A DNA stretch of 22,563 nt from contig JAZQVM010000028.1 in assembly GCA_045631845.1 (NCBI GenBank), forward strand, positions 1 to 22,563. Direction: 5' to 3'. This document shows, piece after piece, positions 4,630-12,364 of the stretch (its first letter is position 1; every line of letters begins with the position of its first letter). The notes beneath the pieces were generated by a model. That model searched no databases. It was not told the DNA's origin and saw only the letters and a program-made list of their open reading frames with translations. The DNA comes from CAKSHC01 sp045631845. Lineage in GTDB: Bacteria > Bacillota > Clostridia > Oscillospirales > UMGS1783. The position numbers were made by a program, and so were the translations under genes.

Positions 4630-6897
4630 ATGAGAACCATTGTAAGCTTGAATGATAATTGGCTGTTTATCAAAGATTCCGCCGATATCTCCCGTCGCGA
4701 CGGAGAACCCGTATCCCTGCCCCATTGCTGGAACGCGATCGACGGTCAGGACGGCGGCAACGACTATTTCCGCGGCGCCTGCCTCTATGCCAAAACCCTC
4801 AAAAAGTCCGACCTGCCTAAGGCCGACCAATATTATATCGAATTCCGCGGCACCAACTCCTCGGCCGACCTCTTTGTCGGCGGCGAAAAATTGGGTCATC
4901 ACGATGGCGGCTACTCTACTTGGCGTGTCAATATCACCAATGCCCTGTCCGACGAAACCGAAATCGCTGTCGTGGTCGATAACTCGGCCAACGATTTTGT
5001 CTATCCCCAAATGGCCGACTTTACCTTCTACGGCGGTATCTACCGTAATGTCAACCTGATTTGTGTCAACGAGTCCCACTTCGATCTGGACTATTACGGC
5101 GGCACCGGCCTCATGATCACCCCCACCGTCGATGGAAAAAACGCCAAGGTCGAGGTCGAAACCTTTGTAACCAACCTCAAAGCTGGCCAAACGCTAACCT
5201 ATACCGTCTACGACGCCGAGGAAAAAGAACTGGCTAAGGTCGAAACCACCGAAACCAAAGCCTGCCTCGAAATTAAGGACGTGCATCTGTGGCACGGCCG
5301 CCGCGACCCCTACCTCTATTGCTGTGAGGTCGAAATCGTCGAAAAGGGCGAGGTTGTGGACAATGTTTGCCACCGCTTCGGCTGCCGTACTTTTAAGATC
5401 GACCCCGATAACGGCTTCATCCTCAACGGCGAAGAATATCCCCTGCGCGGCGTTTCCCGCCATCAGGACCGTTGGGGCGTCGGTAATGCCCTTCTCCCCG
5501 AACATCATGAAGAAGATATCGAACTGATCTGTGAAGTCGGCGCTACTACCATCCGTCTGGCTCACTATCAGCACGACCAGTACTTCTATGACCTGTGCGA
5601 TGAAAAAGGATTGGTCATCTGGGCCGAGATCCCCTATATCTCCAAGCACATGCCCGCCGGACGGGAAAACACCATTTCCCAAATGAAAGAACTGATTACT
5701 CAGAACTATAACCATCCTTCCATCGTCGTTTGGGGTCTGTCTAACGAAATCTCCATCGGCGGCTCGGACGACGACCTGCTGGAAAACCACCGCATTCTCA
5801 ACGATATGGTTCATGAGATGGATAAAACCCGTCTGACCACCATTGCCGCCGTGTCCATGTGCAAGATGGACGATCCCTACCTGCTCATCCCCGATGTCGT
5901 TTCCTACAACCACTATTTCGGTTGGTACGGCGGCGATACCGATATGAACGGTCCGTGGTTTGACAAGTTCCACGCCACCCATCCCACCATCCCCATCCGC
6001 TGCTCCGAGTATGGTTGCGAAGCCCTCAACTGGCACACCAGCGATCCCAAACAGGGCGACTACTCGGAAGAATATCAGGCCTTCTATCATGAGGAACTGA
6101 TTAAGCAACTCTTTACCCGCAAGTATATGTGGGCCACCCATGTATGGAATATGTTTGACTTTGGCGCCGATGCCCGCGCTGAAGGCGGTGAGAACGGTCA
6201 GAACCATAAGGGACTGATCACCATCGACCGCAAGTATAAAAAGGACGCCTTCTACGCCTATAAGGCTTGGCTCTCCGACGATCCCTTTGTCCATCTCTGC
6301 GGCAAACGGTATATCGACCGCGTCGAGGATGTCACCAAAGTCACCGTCTATTCCAACCTCCACGAGGTCGAACTGTTCGTCAACGGCGAAAGTCTGGGCA
6401 AGAAGACGGCCGAGGATCATTTCTTCTACTTCGATGTGCCCAACGTAGGGGAGAGTACCCTCGTCGCCCGTGCCGGCGAGTTTTCCGACGAAGGCAAGAT
6501 CCGCAAGGTTGAAGAGCGGAATATGGACTATGTGCTGGTTGAACAGGGCGCCGTCCTCAACTGGTTTGATATCGACGCACCCGAAGGCCGCTTCTCTCTC
6601 AACGATAAGATCTCGGATATTATGGAGTCCACCCGTGGCAAACTGTGGTTTGTCCGTATGGGTCTGACACTCAAAAAGAAGATGGATCAGGGTAAGAAAA
6701 AATCGCCGGAAGAGAAGAAAAAGTCGGGCGGTTTCGATGTCGATCTCAAGGCCGACAGCGGCCTGATGCAGATGATGGGCGGCTTCACCGTGCTGCGCCT
6801 GACCGGCATGATGGGCATGATGAACATCTCCTTCACCAAAGAAGAACTGCTCAAACTCAACAAACAACTCAACCGCATCCGCAAACCCAAGAAATAA
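4630..6897 (+). CDS. GH2 glycoside hydrolase (beta-galactosidase/beta-glucuronidase type)
   Basis: A retaining exo-glycosidase, probably cytoplasmic because no signal peptide is visible. Domains in order: sugar-binding jelly roll (about 1-145), Ig-like domain (about 150-255), TIM barrel (about 260-550), then extra C-terminal domains. SNE at 371-373 gives the acid/base Glu373; CSEYG at 458-462 gives the nucleophile Glu460. NHKG at 525-528 has the N-x-K pattern known from beta-glucuronidases, but similar motifs occur in GH2 galactosidases, so specificity stays open. The C-terminus (about 655-755) is odd: a Lys-rich linker (682-699), then a Met-rich segment with MQMMGG and GMMGMM, ending in a basic helix. 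The ribosome site AAAGGAG (4616-4622) fits ATG 4630. It follows a GPH symporter, so the two form a sugar uptake and hydrolysis pair. Confidence 0.93.
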   Translation: MRTIVSLNDNWLFIKDSADISRRDGEPVSLPHCWNAIDGQDGGNDYFRGACLYAKTLKKSDLPKADQYYIEFRGTNSSADLFVGGEKLGHHDGGYSTWRVNITNALSDETEIAVVVDNSANDFVYPQMADFTFYGGIYRNVNLICVNESHFDLDYYGGTGLMITPTVDGKNAKVEVETFVTNLKAGQTLTYTVYDAEEKELAKVETTETKACLEIKDVHLWHGRRDPYLYCCEVEIVEKGEVVDNVCHRFGCRTFKIDPDNGFILNGEEYPLRGVSRHQDRWGVGNALLPEHHEEDIELICEVGATTIRLAHYQHDQYFYDLCDEKGLVIWAEIPYISKHMPAGRENTISQMKELITQNYNHPSIVVWGLSNEISIGGSDDDLLENHRILNDMVHEMDKTRLTTIAAVSMCKMDDPYLLIPDVVSYNHYFGWYGGDTDMNGPWFDKFHATHPTIPIRCSEYGCEALNWHTSDPKQGDYSEEYQAFYHEELIKQLFTRKYMWATHVWNMFDFGADARAEGGENGQNHKGLITIDRKYKKDAFYAYKAWLSDDPFVHLCGKRYIDRVEDVTKVTVYSNLHEVELFVNGESLGKKTAEDHFFYFDVPNVGESTLVARAGEFSDEGKIRKVEERNMDYVLVEQGAVLNWFDIDAPEGRFSLNDKISDIMESTRGKLWFVRMGLTLKKKMDQGKKKSPEEKKKSGGFDVDLKADSGLMQMMGGFTVLRLTGMMGMMNISFTKEELLKLNKQLNRIRKPKK

Positions 6898-6900
6898 TAA

Positions 6901-6943
6901 GAGAAACGACAATTTCCGTATAGGAAATTGTCGTTTCTTTCTC
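6901..6943 (+). terminator. Intrinsic terminator after the GH2 gene
   Basis: GAAACGACAATTTCC (6903-6917) is perfectly complementary to 6923-6937 around a 5-base loop, followed by a short T-rich tail. It begins 3 bases after the stop codon. Confidence 0.85.
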
Positions 6944-6945
6944 CC

Positions 6946-6974
6946 TTGCCCTTTTTTTCTCCGTATGCTATACT
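6946..6974 (+). promoter_or_regulatory. Extended -10 promoter of the regulator operon
   Basis: TTGCCC (6946-6951), a 17-base spacer and TATACT (6969-6974) preceded by TGC, i.e. an extended -10. It directly follows the GH2 terminator. Confidence 0.7.
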
Positions 6975-7043
6975 ATCTCTACGGAGCGTTTGTTTCTTTT
7001 CCCCCGATAAGACGGTATACTGTCCGTGAAGGGAGTGACCCAC

Positions 7044-7931
7044 ATGGATCAAATAAAAATAGGAAACTTTATCGCTTTTCTCCGCAAGGAGAAAACTCTC
7101 ACCCAACGGGAGCTGGCCGACGCTTTGGGCGTGACCGACCGTGCCGTCTCCAAATGGGAAAACGGCAGAGGTTTGCCCGACCTGTCTTTGTTAGTTCCTT
7201 TATGTGAAATATTAGGCGTTTCGGTCAACGAATTGCTGTGCGGTGAGAAGATCAAAAGGGAAGATCTGCCCCAAAAAGCACAGGACACGGTGCTGGACGC
7301 CCTGACCGATTCCCGCAAAAAAGAACGCCGCACCAAGCGCATCTTCCTCGCCGTTCTGCTTGCCGTCCTGCTTCTTTTCTTTAGTCTTGTCACCATGTTT
7401 GGTATCGATGTCAACCAAATGCGCCAAAATAAACCCACCGTTTTTTCCACATGGGGCTTTGACTATTGCCCGCCCGTTGACCTGTCCGACGAGGCCATTG
7501 CACAGGCAATAGAATCGGCCATGCTTGCACAGGACGAGGCCGACCTTAACCGACTGATACAGGAAGGCCGTGTACCAAATGACCGAAAAGCCTTTGTGGG
7601 TGTCCACGTCTATCGGATTGAAGAAAATTTCGATTCCTTTTTTGTCTATACCTGGGTAAGAGGCGTTACCTACTATCCCGATAACGGAAAATTACTGGCC
7701 GACAGCGGCTATTCCATGCCCTTCCGCTTTACCGTCGAAGAAAAGGACGGCACCTTTACCGTAACCAAAAAAGAACATCCACGGGACGGCAGTCAGTATA
7801 CACAAGATATGGAACAACTTTTCCCCACCTCGGTGCGCCGTCAAATGAATCGCGTCTACTGGGACGGCACCGCCGCCCGCTTGAATATAGAACTCGAGGA
7901 GAAGGCGAAACTCTACTTTCACCTATCTTAA
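7044..7931 (+). CDS. XRE-family HTH regulator with membrane anchor
   Basis: This 295-residue protein has an N-terminal XRE/Cro helix-turn-helix (residues 5-68; TQRELADALGVTDRAVSKWE carries the recognition region). A charged linker follows, then one hydrophobic transmembrane segment (about 99-120) and a C-terminal domain of about 170 residues, probably outside the membrane and rich in aromatic and charged residues; I do not recognise it. The arrangement suggests a membrane-bound sensor that controls DNA directly. ATG 7044 is preferred because AAGGGAG at 7029-7035 fits it; a GTG at 7026 in frame overlaps that ribosome site. It is the first gene of a three-gene unit, 15 bases before the NusG-domain-II gene, so it may regulate that unit or itself. 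Confidence 0.85.
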   Translation: MDQIKIGNFIAFLRKEKTLTQRELADALGVTDRAVSKWENGRGLPDLSLLVPLCEILGVSVNELLCGEKIKREDLPQKAQDTVLDALTDSRKKERRTKRIFLAVLLAVLLLFFSLVTMFGIDVNQMRQNKPTVFSTWGFDYCPPVDLSDEAIAQAIESAMLAQDEADLNRLIQEGRVPNDRKAFVGVHVYRIEENFDSFFVYTWVRGVTYYPDNGKLLADSGYSMPFRFTVEEKDGTFTVTKKEHPRDGSQYTQDMEQLFPTSVRRQMNRVYWDGTAARLNIELEEKAKLYFHLS

Positions 7932-7946
7932 AAAAGAGGTTGACAA

Positions 7947-8294
7947 ATGAAATATTTTCGTATCAGCGATTTCATCGTAATTTTTACAATTTTACTCTCG
8001 GCACTCGGCCTCTTTTTCCTCTTCCGCCCCGAAGGGGCGGCCGCTTGCGCCACCATCTCGATAGACGGTCAGATCTACCGTCAGATCCCTCTGCCCAGAG
8101 AGGAAACCCTCACTTTGGAAAACGGTGTCGTTATCCGCTTTAAAGGCAGGAGCGCCTGTATCCTTTCGTCCGATTGCCCCGACCATACCTGCGTCAACAA
8201 CGGCTGGCTGACGCAAGCCGGTCAATCCAGTATCTGCCTGCCCAACCGCACCGTGCTTAAGCTCGACGGCGGCGATCTGATTATAGGGGGTTAA
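7947..8294 (+). CDS. NusG domain II-containing membrane-anchored protein
   Basis: A 115-residue protein with an N-terminal transmembrane anchor (about 9-27) and a small domain outside the membrane of the NusG_II family, known from similarly short anchored proteins of Bacillota. It has five cysteines in the domain (34, 71, 77, 82 and 97), with CPDHTC at 77-82 and SICLPN at 95-100 being the characteristic family segments. Despite the domain name it is not the transcription factor NusG. It ends 2 bases before the next gene, a Gx-family membrane protein. From memory, the same two families occur as EetA and EetB in the flavin-based electron-transfer locus of Listeria, and often beside FMN-binding or ApbE genes elsewhere; no such genes are in this window. 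Role in electron transfer is therefore an inference. Confidence 0.85.
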   Translation: MKYFRISDFIVIFTILLSALGLFFLFRPEGAAACATISIDGQIYRQIPLPREETLTLENGVVIRFKGRSACILSSDCPDHTCVNNGWLTQAGQSSICLPNRTVLKLDGGDLIIGG

Positions 8295-8296
8295 TC

Positions 8297-8785
8297 ATGA
8301 AACGATATACCACCCTCACCCGTTGCGCCCTGCTCACCGCCATGGCGCTCATCATCAGTTTACTGGAAAATTTCATTCCCATCCCAATACCGGGAGTCAA
8401 ACTCGGCATCGCCAACGCCGTATCGCTCTACCTGCTCTTGTATCATCGCCCCTCGGAAGCCTTTGCCGTGCTGACGGCACGCCTGCTGCTGGCCGCTCTG
8501 ATCAGCGGCAACCCCTCATCCTTGCTTTACAGTGCCGCCGGCGGTCTGCTGGCTCTGATTGTTTGTTGGCTCTTGCATAAAACCAAATGGTTTTCTCCTA
8601 TCGGTCTGTCGGTAGCCGGCGCCGCCCTGCACCATGTCGGGCAACTGATATGCGCTTCCCTCATCACCGCTTCGTCCTCGGTTATCGCCTACCTGCCGGT
8701 CATGCTCCTTTGCTCGCTGGTCACCGGCACGGTTACCGGACTTTTGTGTATCCTAGTCTATAAAAGAATTAAAATCTCCCAATAG
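8297..8785 (+). CDS. Gx transporter family / Hpre_diP_synt_I membrane protein
   Basis: A hydrophobic protein of 162 residues with about five or six membrane segments. ENFIPIPIPGVKLGIANAVSLYLL (about residues 25-48) is the family hallmark and resembles the substrate-binding region of ECF-transporter S components. The older name, heptaprenyl diphosphate synthase component I, reflects a domain label rather than shown activity here. AGGGGG before ATG 8297 is a good ribosome site, and it is 2 bases downstream of the NusG_II gene, so the two are co-translated partners. Its stop codon lies inside the terminator hairpin at 8771-8797. It may import a flavin, quinone or similar cofactor, or take part in flavin-linked electron transfer; the substrate is unknown. 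Confidence 0.85.
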   Translation: MKRYTTLTRCALLTAMALIISLLENFIPIPIPGVKLGIANAVSLYLLLYHRPSEAFAVLTARLLLAALISGNPSSLLYSAAGGLLALIVCWLLHKTKWFSPIGLSVAGAALHHVGQLICASLITASSSVIAYLPVMLLCSLVTGTVTGLLCILVYKRIKISQ

Positions 8786-8797
8786 GGAGATTTTTTA
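8771..8797. terminator. Bidirectional intrinsic terminator between convergent genes
   Basis: AAAATCTCCC (8771-8780) pairs with GGGAGATTTT (8785-8794) around AATA, followed by six T on the plus strand and TTTTAATT on the minus strand. The stop codon of the Gx gene (8783-8785) sits in the loop and first stem base; the acetyltransferase stop (8795-8797) abuts the other side. Confidence 0.9.
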
Positions 8798-9352
8798 GCA
8801 GTATTTTTCAATATATTCTTCGGCCGTAATCGAATAACAGTCCAGATCATGAATCGTGCCATCAAAAAGAACGTAACTCTTTCGCAAGCACCCCTCATAG
8901 GAAAACCCGATCTTCTCCAGCAGTTTTTTCGACGGGGTATTTTCGGGATAACAATAGGCCGTCACCATACGATATAGATTTCTTTCAAAGGCATACTTGA
9001 GTACCGCCAGCGCCGCTTCGGTGGCATACCCCTTTTTCCAGTAATCGGGGGAGAGGGCATAACCCAATTGCCGTGCTCCCGTCCCCGGCCGATGATCGTC
9101 CTTGTGTAATCCCACCGTGCCGATCATAATATTCTTATCTTTCTCGGTAATAGCCAGCACATTTCCTTCTTTGGCATAGTAGGCTATGATCTGCTTCGTC
9201 TCCCGATTGTTATGATGCGGTTGCCATCCCGCCATCGGTCCTACCGTTTTCTTGCAGGCATACCGATAAAAATCCTCAGTATCCCGCTTTTCGGGTCTGC
9301 GCAACACCAATCTCTCGGTTTTTATCTCGTCGGGTAATACTTTAGTAATCAT
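8795..9352 (-). CDS. GNAT acetyltransferase, RimJ/RimL-like
   Basis: Transfers acetyl from acetyl-CoA to an amine; the substrate (a protein N-terminus, an antibiotic or a small molecule) is unknown. The 185-residue protein starts with the family opening TERLVLRRPEKRDTEDFYRY (12-31), has the core strand IMIGTVGLH (75-83), the acetyl-CoA loop YWKKGYATEA (104-113), and the late PENTPSKKLLEKIGF segment (136-150) that is typical of the RimJ/RimL branch. GGAG lies 9 bases before the ATG. An extended -10, TGGTAAAAT on the minus strand around 9386-9394, is the only plausible promoter seen. It is a single gene, convergent with the Gx operon and divergent from dnaA. Confidence 0.9.
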   Translation of the reverse strand: MITKVLPDEIKTERLVLRRPEKRDTEDFYRYACKKTVGPMAGWQPHHNNRETKQIIAYYAKEGNVLAITEKDKNIMIGTVGLHKDDHRPGTGARQLGYALSPDYWKKGYATEAALAVLKYAFERNLYRMVTAYCYPENTPSKKLLEKIGFSYEGCLRKSYVLFDGTIHDLDCYSITAEEYIEKYC

Positions 9353-9421
9353 TCCTATTTTCTCCGTGTAATTTCTTTCTTTTTTATTTTACCATACCTG
9401 TCAAATTTATTAAATAAATAT

Positions 9422-9450
9422 TTGCTTATTATTATATTATATGTTATACT
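9422..9450 (+). promoter_or_regulatory. dnaA promoter
   Basis: TTGCTT (9422-9427), 17 bases, then TATACT (9445-9450) preceded by TGT, an extended -10. Transcription would start near 9457 and give a leader of about 118 nt before dnaA. Confidence 0.75.
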
Positions 9451-9468
9451 ATATGCAGTATATGGCTA

Positions 9469-9491
9469 AAAAGGGGTCTTTGCGCCCTTTT
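9469..9491 (+). promoter_or_regulatory. Hairpin in the dnaA leader
   Basis: AAAAGGG (9469-9475) pairs with CCCTTTT (9485-9491) in the untranslated leader of dnaA, about 15 bases after the expected transcription start. Four T at the end make it a weak terminator-like structure. Confidence 0.45.
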
Positions 9492-9574
9492 ACATGTATT
9501 TCTTCTTTTATCCTTCTGATAGGGTATTTCGCAGGAAACATAAAAAACAAGACTATAAACATAAGGGGTATACT

Positions 9575-10900
9575 ATGGCATCGGTTAGAGACATTTGGAA
9601 TAATTGTATGGAAGTCATGTCGCAGAAGGTAACCAATCCGGTTTCGATTGAGGTTTGGCTCAGTCAGATTCGTCCGGTGGATATCAACGGTGAAGTGGCT
9701 ACCCTTGCTGTACCTAATAATTTTTATTGGGAAATCATCAAGGCTAAATATTATTCTCTGATCAAGGATTCCTTGGCGCAAACCATCGGTTTTCAGGTCG
9801 ATGTCGATTTGATTGTGGATATTGAGAATGAAACGGACGATGAAGGGGTACTGGCTCCCGAAAACTCGCTGATCTCTCTGCGCATCAATGAGGAGTATAC
9901 CTTCGATAATTTCGTAGTCGGTAATTCCAACCGTTTTGCCCACGCCGCCTCGCAAGCCGTGGCCAACAATCCCGCCTCCGCCTATAATCCCCTGTTCTTG
10001 TACGGCGGTTCGGGCTTGGGTAAAACCCATCTGATGTTTGCCATCATGTCCACCATCAAAAGAAAGAATCCCAATGCCAATTTGGTATATAAAAATTGTG
10101 AGGACTTTACCAATGAAATGGTAGCCGCCCTTCAGAATCACAGCATGGAAGCCTTCCGTGAAAAATATCGGGCTGCCGATGTGTTGTTGATCGATGATAT
10201 TCAGTTTATCGGCGGCAAGATTCAGACCGAGGAGGAATTTTTCCACACCTTCGATTCTCTCTACCGCGCCCATAAGCAGATCATCTTGGCGTCCGACCGT
10301 CCTCCCAAAGAGATCCAGCAGCTCAGCGATCGTCTGCGTACCCGTTTTGAAAGCGGTCTGATGGCCGATATTCAGATTCCCGATTTTGAGTTGCGTATGG
10401 CCATTATCAATATGAAGGCCGCTTCGCTGAATTTGACCCTGCCCGAAGATGTTGTAGAATTTTTAGCCAATAAACTGAAAAACAACGTCCGTCAATTAGA
10501 AGGAGCCCTTAAAAAGATTCAGGCTCTGAAATTGATTAATAATATCAATCCCTCTCTTGCCGTTGCCCAATCTACCGTGGCCGATGTGCTCAATACCAAT
10601 GAACCGGTCGAAGCAGTCATCGATCGCATCATTACCGAGGTGGCCCGCTATTATAATATTTCGGCCGATGATATCAAATCCAAAAAGCGTACTTCTAATA
10701 TTACCATGGCCCGTCAGGTCAGTATGTATATCATCCGTGAGGTGTGCGGGCTGTCCCTGCCTCAGATCGGCGATGAGTTTGACGGACGCGATCATAGCAC
10801 CGTTCACCACTCCATCAAAAAAATTGAACAGCTGGTAGATACCAATTCGGCCTTTTCTTTGCAGATTAACGATATTATCAACACGGTAAAAGGCAAGTAA
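9575..10900 (+). CDS. dnaA: Chromosomal replication initiator protein DnaA
   Basis: An AAA+ ATPase that binds DnaA boxes and opens the origin. Length 441 from ATG 9575, normal for the family. Domain I (1-80) is followed by a short linker (about 81-100). The AAA+ domain has Walker A GGSGLGKT (144-151), Walker B LLIDD (204-208) and SDRLRTRFESGL (251-262). Domain IV has the DnaA signature RDHSTVHHS (405-413), which reads the box in the major groove. ATG 9575 is chosen because AAGGGG (9563-9568) lies 6 bases before it; an in-frame ATG at 9494 would add 27 residues rich in Lys and aromatics that the family lacks. The DnaA-box cluster just downstream is its likely target. Confidence 0.98.
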   Translation: MASVRDIWNNCMEVMSQKVTNPVSIEVWLSQIRPVDINGEVATLAVPNNFYWEIIKAKYYSLIKDSLAQTIGFQVDVDLIVDIENETDDEGVLAPENSLISLRINEEYTFDNFVVGNSNRFAHAASQAVANNPASAYNPLFLYGGSGLGKTHLMFAIMSTIKRKNPNANLVYKNCEDFTNEMVAALQNHSMEAFREKYRAADVLLIDDIQFIGGKIQTEEEFFHTFDSLYRAHKQIILASDRPPKEIQQLSDRLRTRFESGLMADIQIPDFELRMAIINMKAASLNLTLPEDVVEFLANKLKNNVRQLEGALKKIQALKLINNINPSLAVAQSTVADVLNTNEPVEAVIDRIITEVARYYNISADDIKSKKRTSNITMARQVSMYIIREVCGLSLPQIGDEFDGRDHSTVHHSIKKIEQLVDTNSAFSLQINDIINTVKGK

Positions 10901-11242
10901 TCCCTCGTTTTTCCGTAGTTTTCCACAGGATGTTGGATAACTTTACCTGTCCTTTTACTCTGTTTTGCACCCTTTTCCTGTTTTTGTTTGCCTGTTAAAA
11001 CAGTTTTCAACCGTTTCCTTCCATTTCCACAACTTGTTTTCCACAGTTTTCCCATTTTTTCGATAAACACCCTGCGTTTCCCCCATTCGAATTTTGTTAT
11101 TCCCTTTCTTTTCCTTGTATATTTTCCTTGATTTTCGGGAAAAATAAATGGTTTACACCATTTCCACAGCCTATATGAATATTACTAACTAAAGTTTATT
11201 TCTTTCTCTTTTTATTTTGGTAATTAGAGAGTGGAGGTTCTT
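10901..11242. other. Probable oriC (dnaA-dnaN intergenic region)
   Basis: These 342 bases contain no gene. Four plus-strand DnaA-like boxes of the form [AT]TTTCCACA are at 10919-10927, 11023-11031, 11037-11045 and 11160-11168. A diverged minus-strand box, TTATCCAAC, is at 10932-10940. The plus strand is very pyrimidine-rich with many TTTCC repeats. After the last box comes an AT-rich stretch (11171-11220) that would suit initial unwinding. The equivalent position in Bacillus subtilis holds the unwinding part of oriC. Plus-strand composition also changes from C-rich to G-rich across this part of the window. Confidence 0.8.
11152..11179 (+). promoter_or_regulatory. Weak candidate promoter of dnaN
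   Basis: TTTACA (11152-11157) and TATGAA (11174-11179) with a 16-base spacer. The DnaA-like box at 11160-11168 lies in the spacer, so DnaA binding could repress it. The -10 match is poor. Confidence 0.3.
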
Positions 11243-12364
11243 ATGAAATTTACCTGTGAAACCGCATCCTTTTCTGAAGCCATCGCTACCGCTTCCCGTG
11301 CTGTCAATCCGAAAACAACGATAGAGGCATTGGAAGGACTGTTGGTCCGTGCGATCGACGGAGTGATTTATGTCACCGGTTATGATATCGGGGGAGGAAT
11401 CGGTATTTGTGTAACCTGCGAAGGACGAGTAGACGAACCGGGCAGCATTGTTCTGCCGGTACGCACCATCTCCGAAGTGGTTCGCAAACTGCCCGAAGAA
11501 ATGATGGTATTAACTACCTCGGATCGGTTAACAGCTACCATTCTTTCGGGAGATGCCGAAAGTTCACTCATGGGCATTGATCCGGCGGAATTTCCTGCCC
11601 TTCCTCAGGTAGATGCCGATAAGACTTTGACTCTTTCTTATGAAAGCTTGCGTAATTTAACCAAGCGCACCAGTTTTGCCGTAGCCCTCACCGATGCCAG
11701 ACCCATTTTGATGGGTGTCCTTTTTGAAATTCATGGGGATAACATCCGTGCCGTAGCGGTAGACGGATTCCGTTTGGGTCTTTCCAACGAAAAATTACTC
11801 AAACCCATTGACGGGGATTATGAATTTGTTGTTCCCGGCCGCAGCGTAGCCGAGCTTGGCCGTGTAATAAAAGAAACCGACGAAGATATTGAAATTACCG
11901 TTTCTCAAAAACACCTGCGTATTTCCAAAGGTAATATTACCTTTGTGGCTCGTTTGATGGAAGGAAAATTCATTACCTATTCTTCGGTTATCCCCAATGA
12001 CAAGGTTATGACGGCCGTTGTTCGTGTGGATGAAATGATCGAATCGGTAGACCGTGTGAGCGTTGTAATTAATGAAAGACTCAGAAGCCCGTTGATCATG
12101 AGATTTGAACAGGGCTATGTCAATACCTACTGTTCTTCTTCGCAGGGTAGAGTACGAGATCGTGTAGAAGCGCAGATGGAAGGGGATGGGTGTGAATTGG
12201 CACTCAATAACCGCTATTTATTGGACGCTTTGAAAGCCTGCGATTGTGAAAAGATACGTTTTGAGATTTTATCTCCTCTGTCGCCGATCGTGATTAAGCC
12301 GGAAACAGGTGAAGACTTTACCTTCATCGTTGTTCCGCTCAAATATGCCAAAACGTCTGACTGA
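11243..12364 (+). CDS. dnaN: DNA polymerase III beta sliding clamp
   Basis: Forms the ring that holds the replicative polymerase on DNA. The 373-residue length and three-fold repeated clamp domain layout (about 1-125, 126-250 and 251-373) fit the family. Recognisable family segments include EFPALPQVD (in the first-to-second domain junction), LTDARPILMGVLFE in domain 2, and the C-terminal FIVVPLKYAKTSD, where most clamps have a P-M/V-R-L type ending. The ATG at 11243 lies 5 bases after GGAGG (11233-11237). The stop TGA shares its last base with the recF ATG, so DnaN and RecF are translationally coupled. Confidence 0.97.
   Translation: MKFTCETASFSEAIATASRAVNPKTTIEALEGLLVRAIDGVIYVTGYDIGGGIGICVTCEGRVDEPGSIVLPVRTISEVVRKLPEEMMVLTTSDRLTATILSGDAESSLMGIDPAEFPALPQVDADKTLTLSYESLRNLTKRTSFAVALTDARPILMGVLFEIHGDNIRAVAVDGFRLGLSNEKLLKPIDGDYEFVVPGRSVAELGRVIKETDEDIEITVSQKHLRISKGNITFVARLMEGKFITYSSVIPNDKVMTAVVRVDEMIESVDRVSVVINERLRSPLIMRFEQGYVNTYCSSSQGRVRDRVEAQMEGDGCELALNNRYLLDALKACDCEKIRFEILSPLSPIVIKPETGEDFTFIVVPLKYAKTSD

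Noticed and set aside
6990..7021. A second promoter (TTGTTT ... TATACT) before the XRE gene
   Set aside because: The spacer is 20 bases, too long, and the extended -10 promoter at 6946-6974 is better.
7026..7043. GTG at 7026 as start of the XRE gene
   Set aside because: It overlaps the only good ribosome site, which fits ATG 7044; the HTH domain begins right after the latter.
9494..9574. ATG 9494 as start of dnaA
   Set aside because: It adds 27 Lys/aromatic-rich residues not typical of DnaA, and AAGGGG at 9563-9568 fits ATG 9575.
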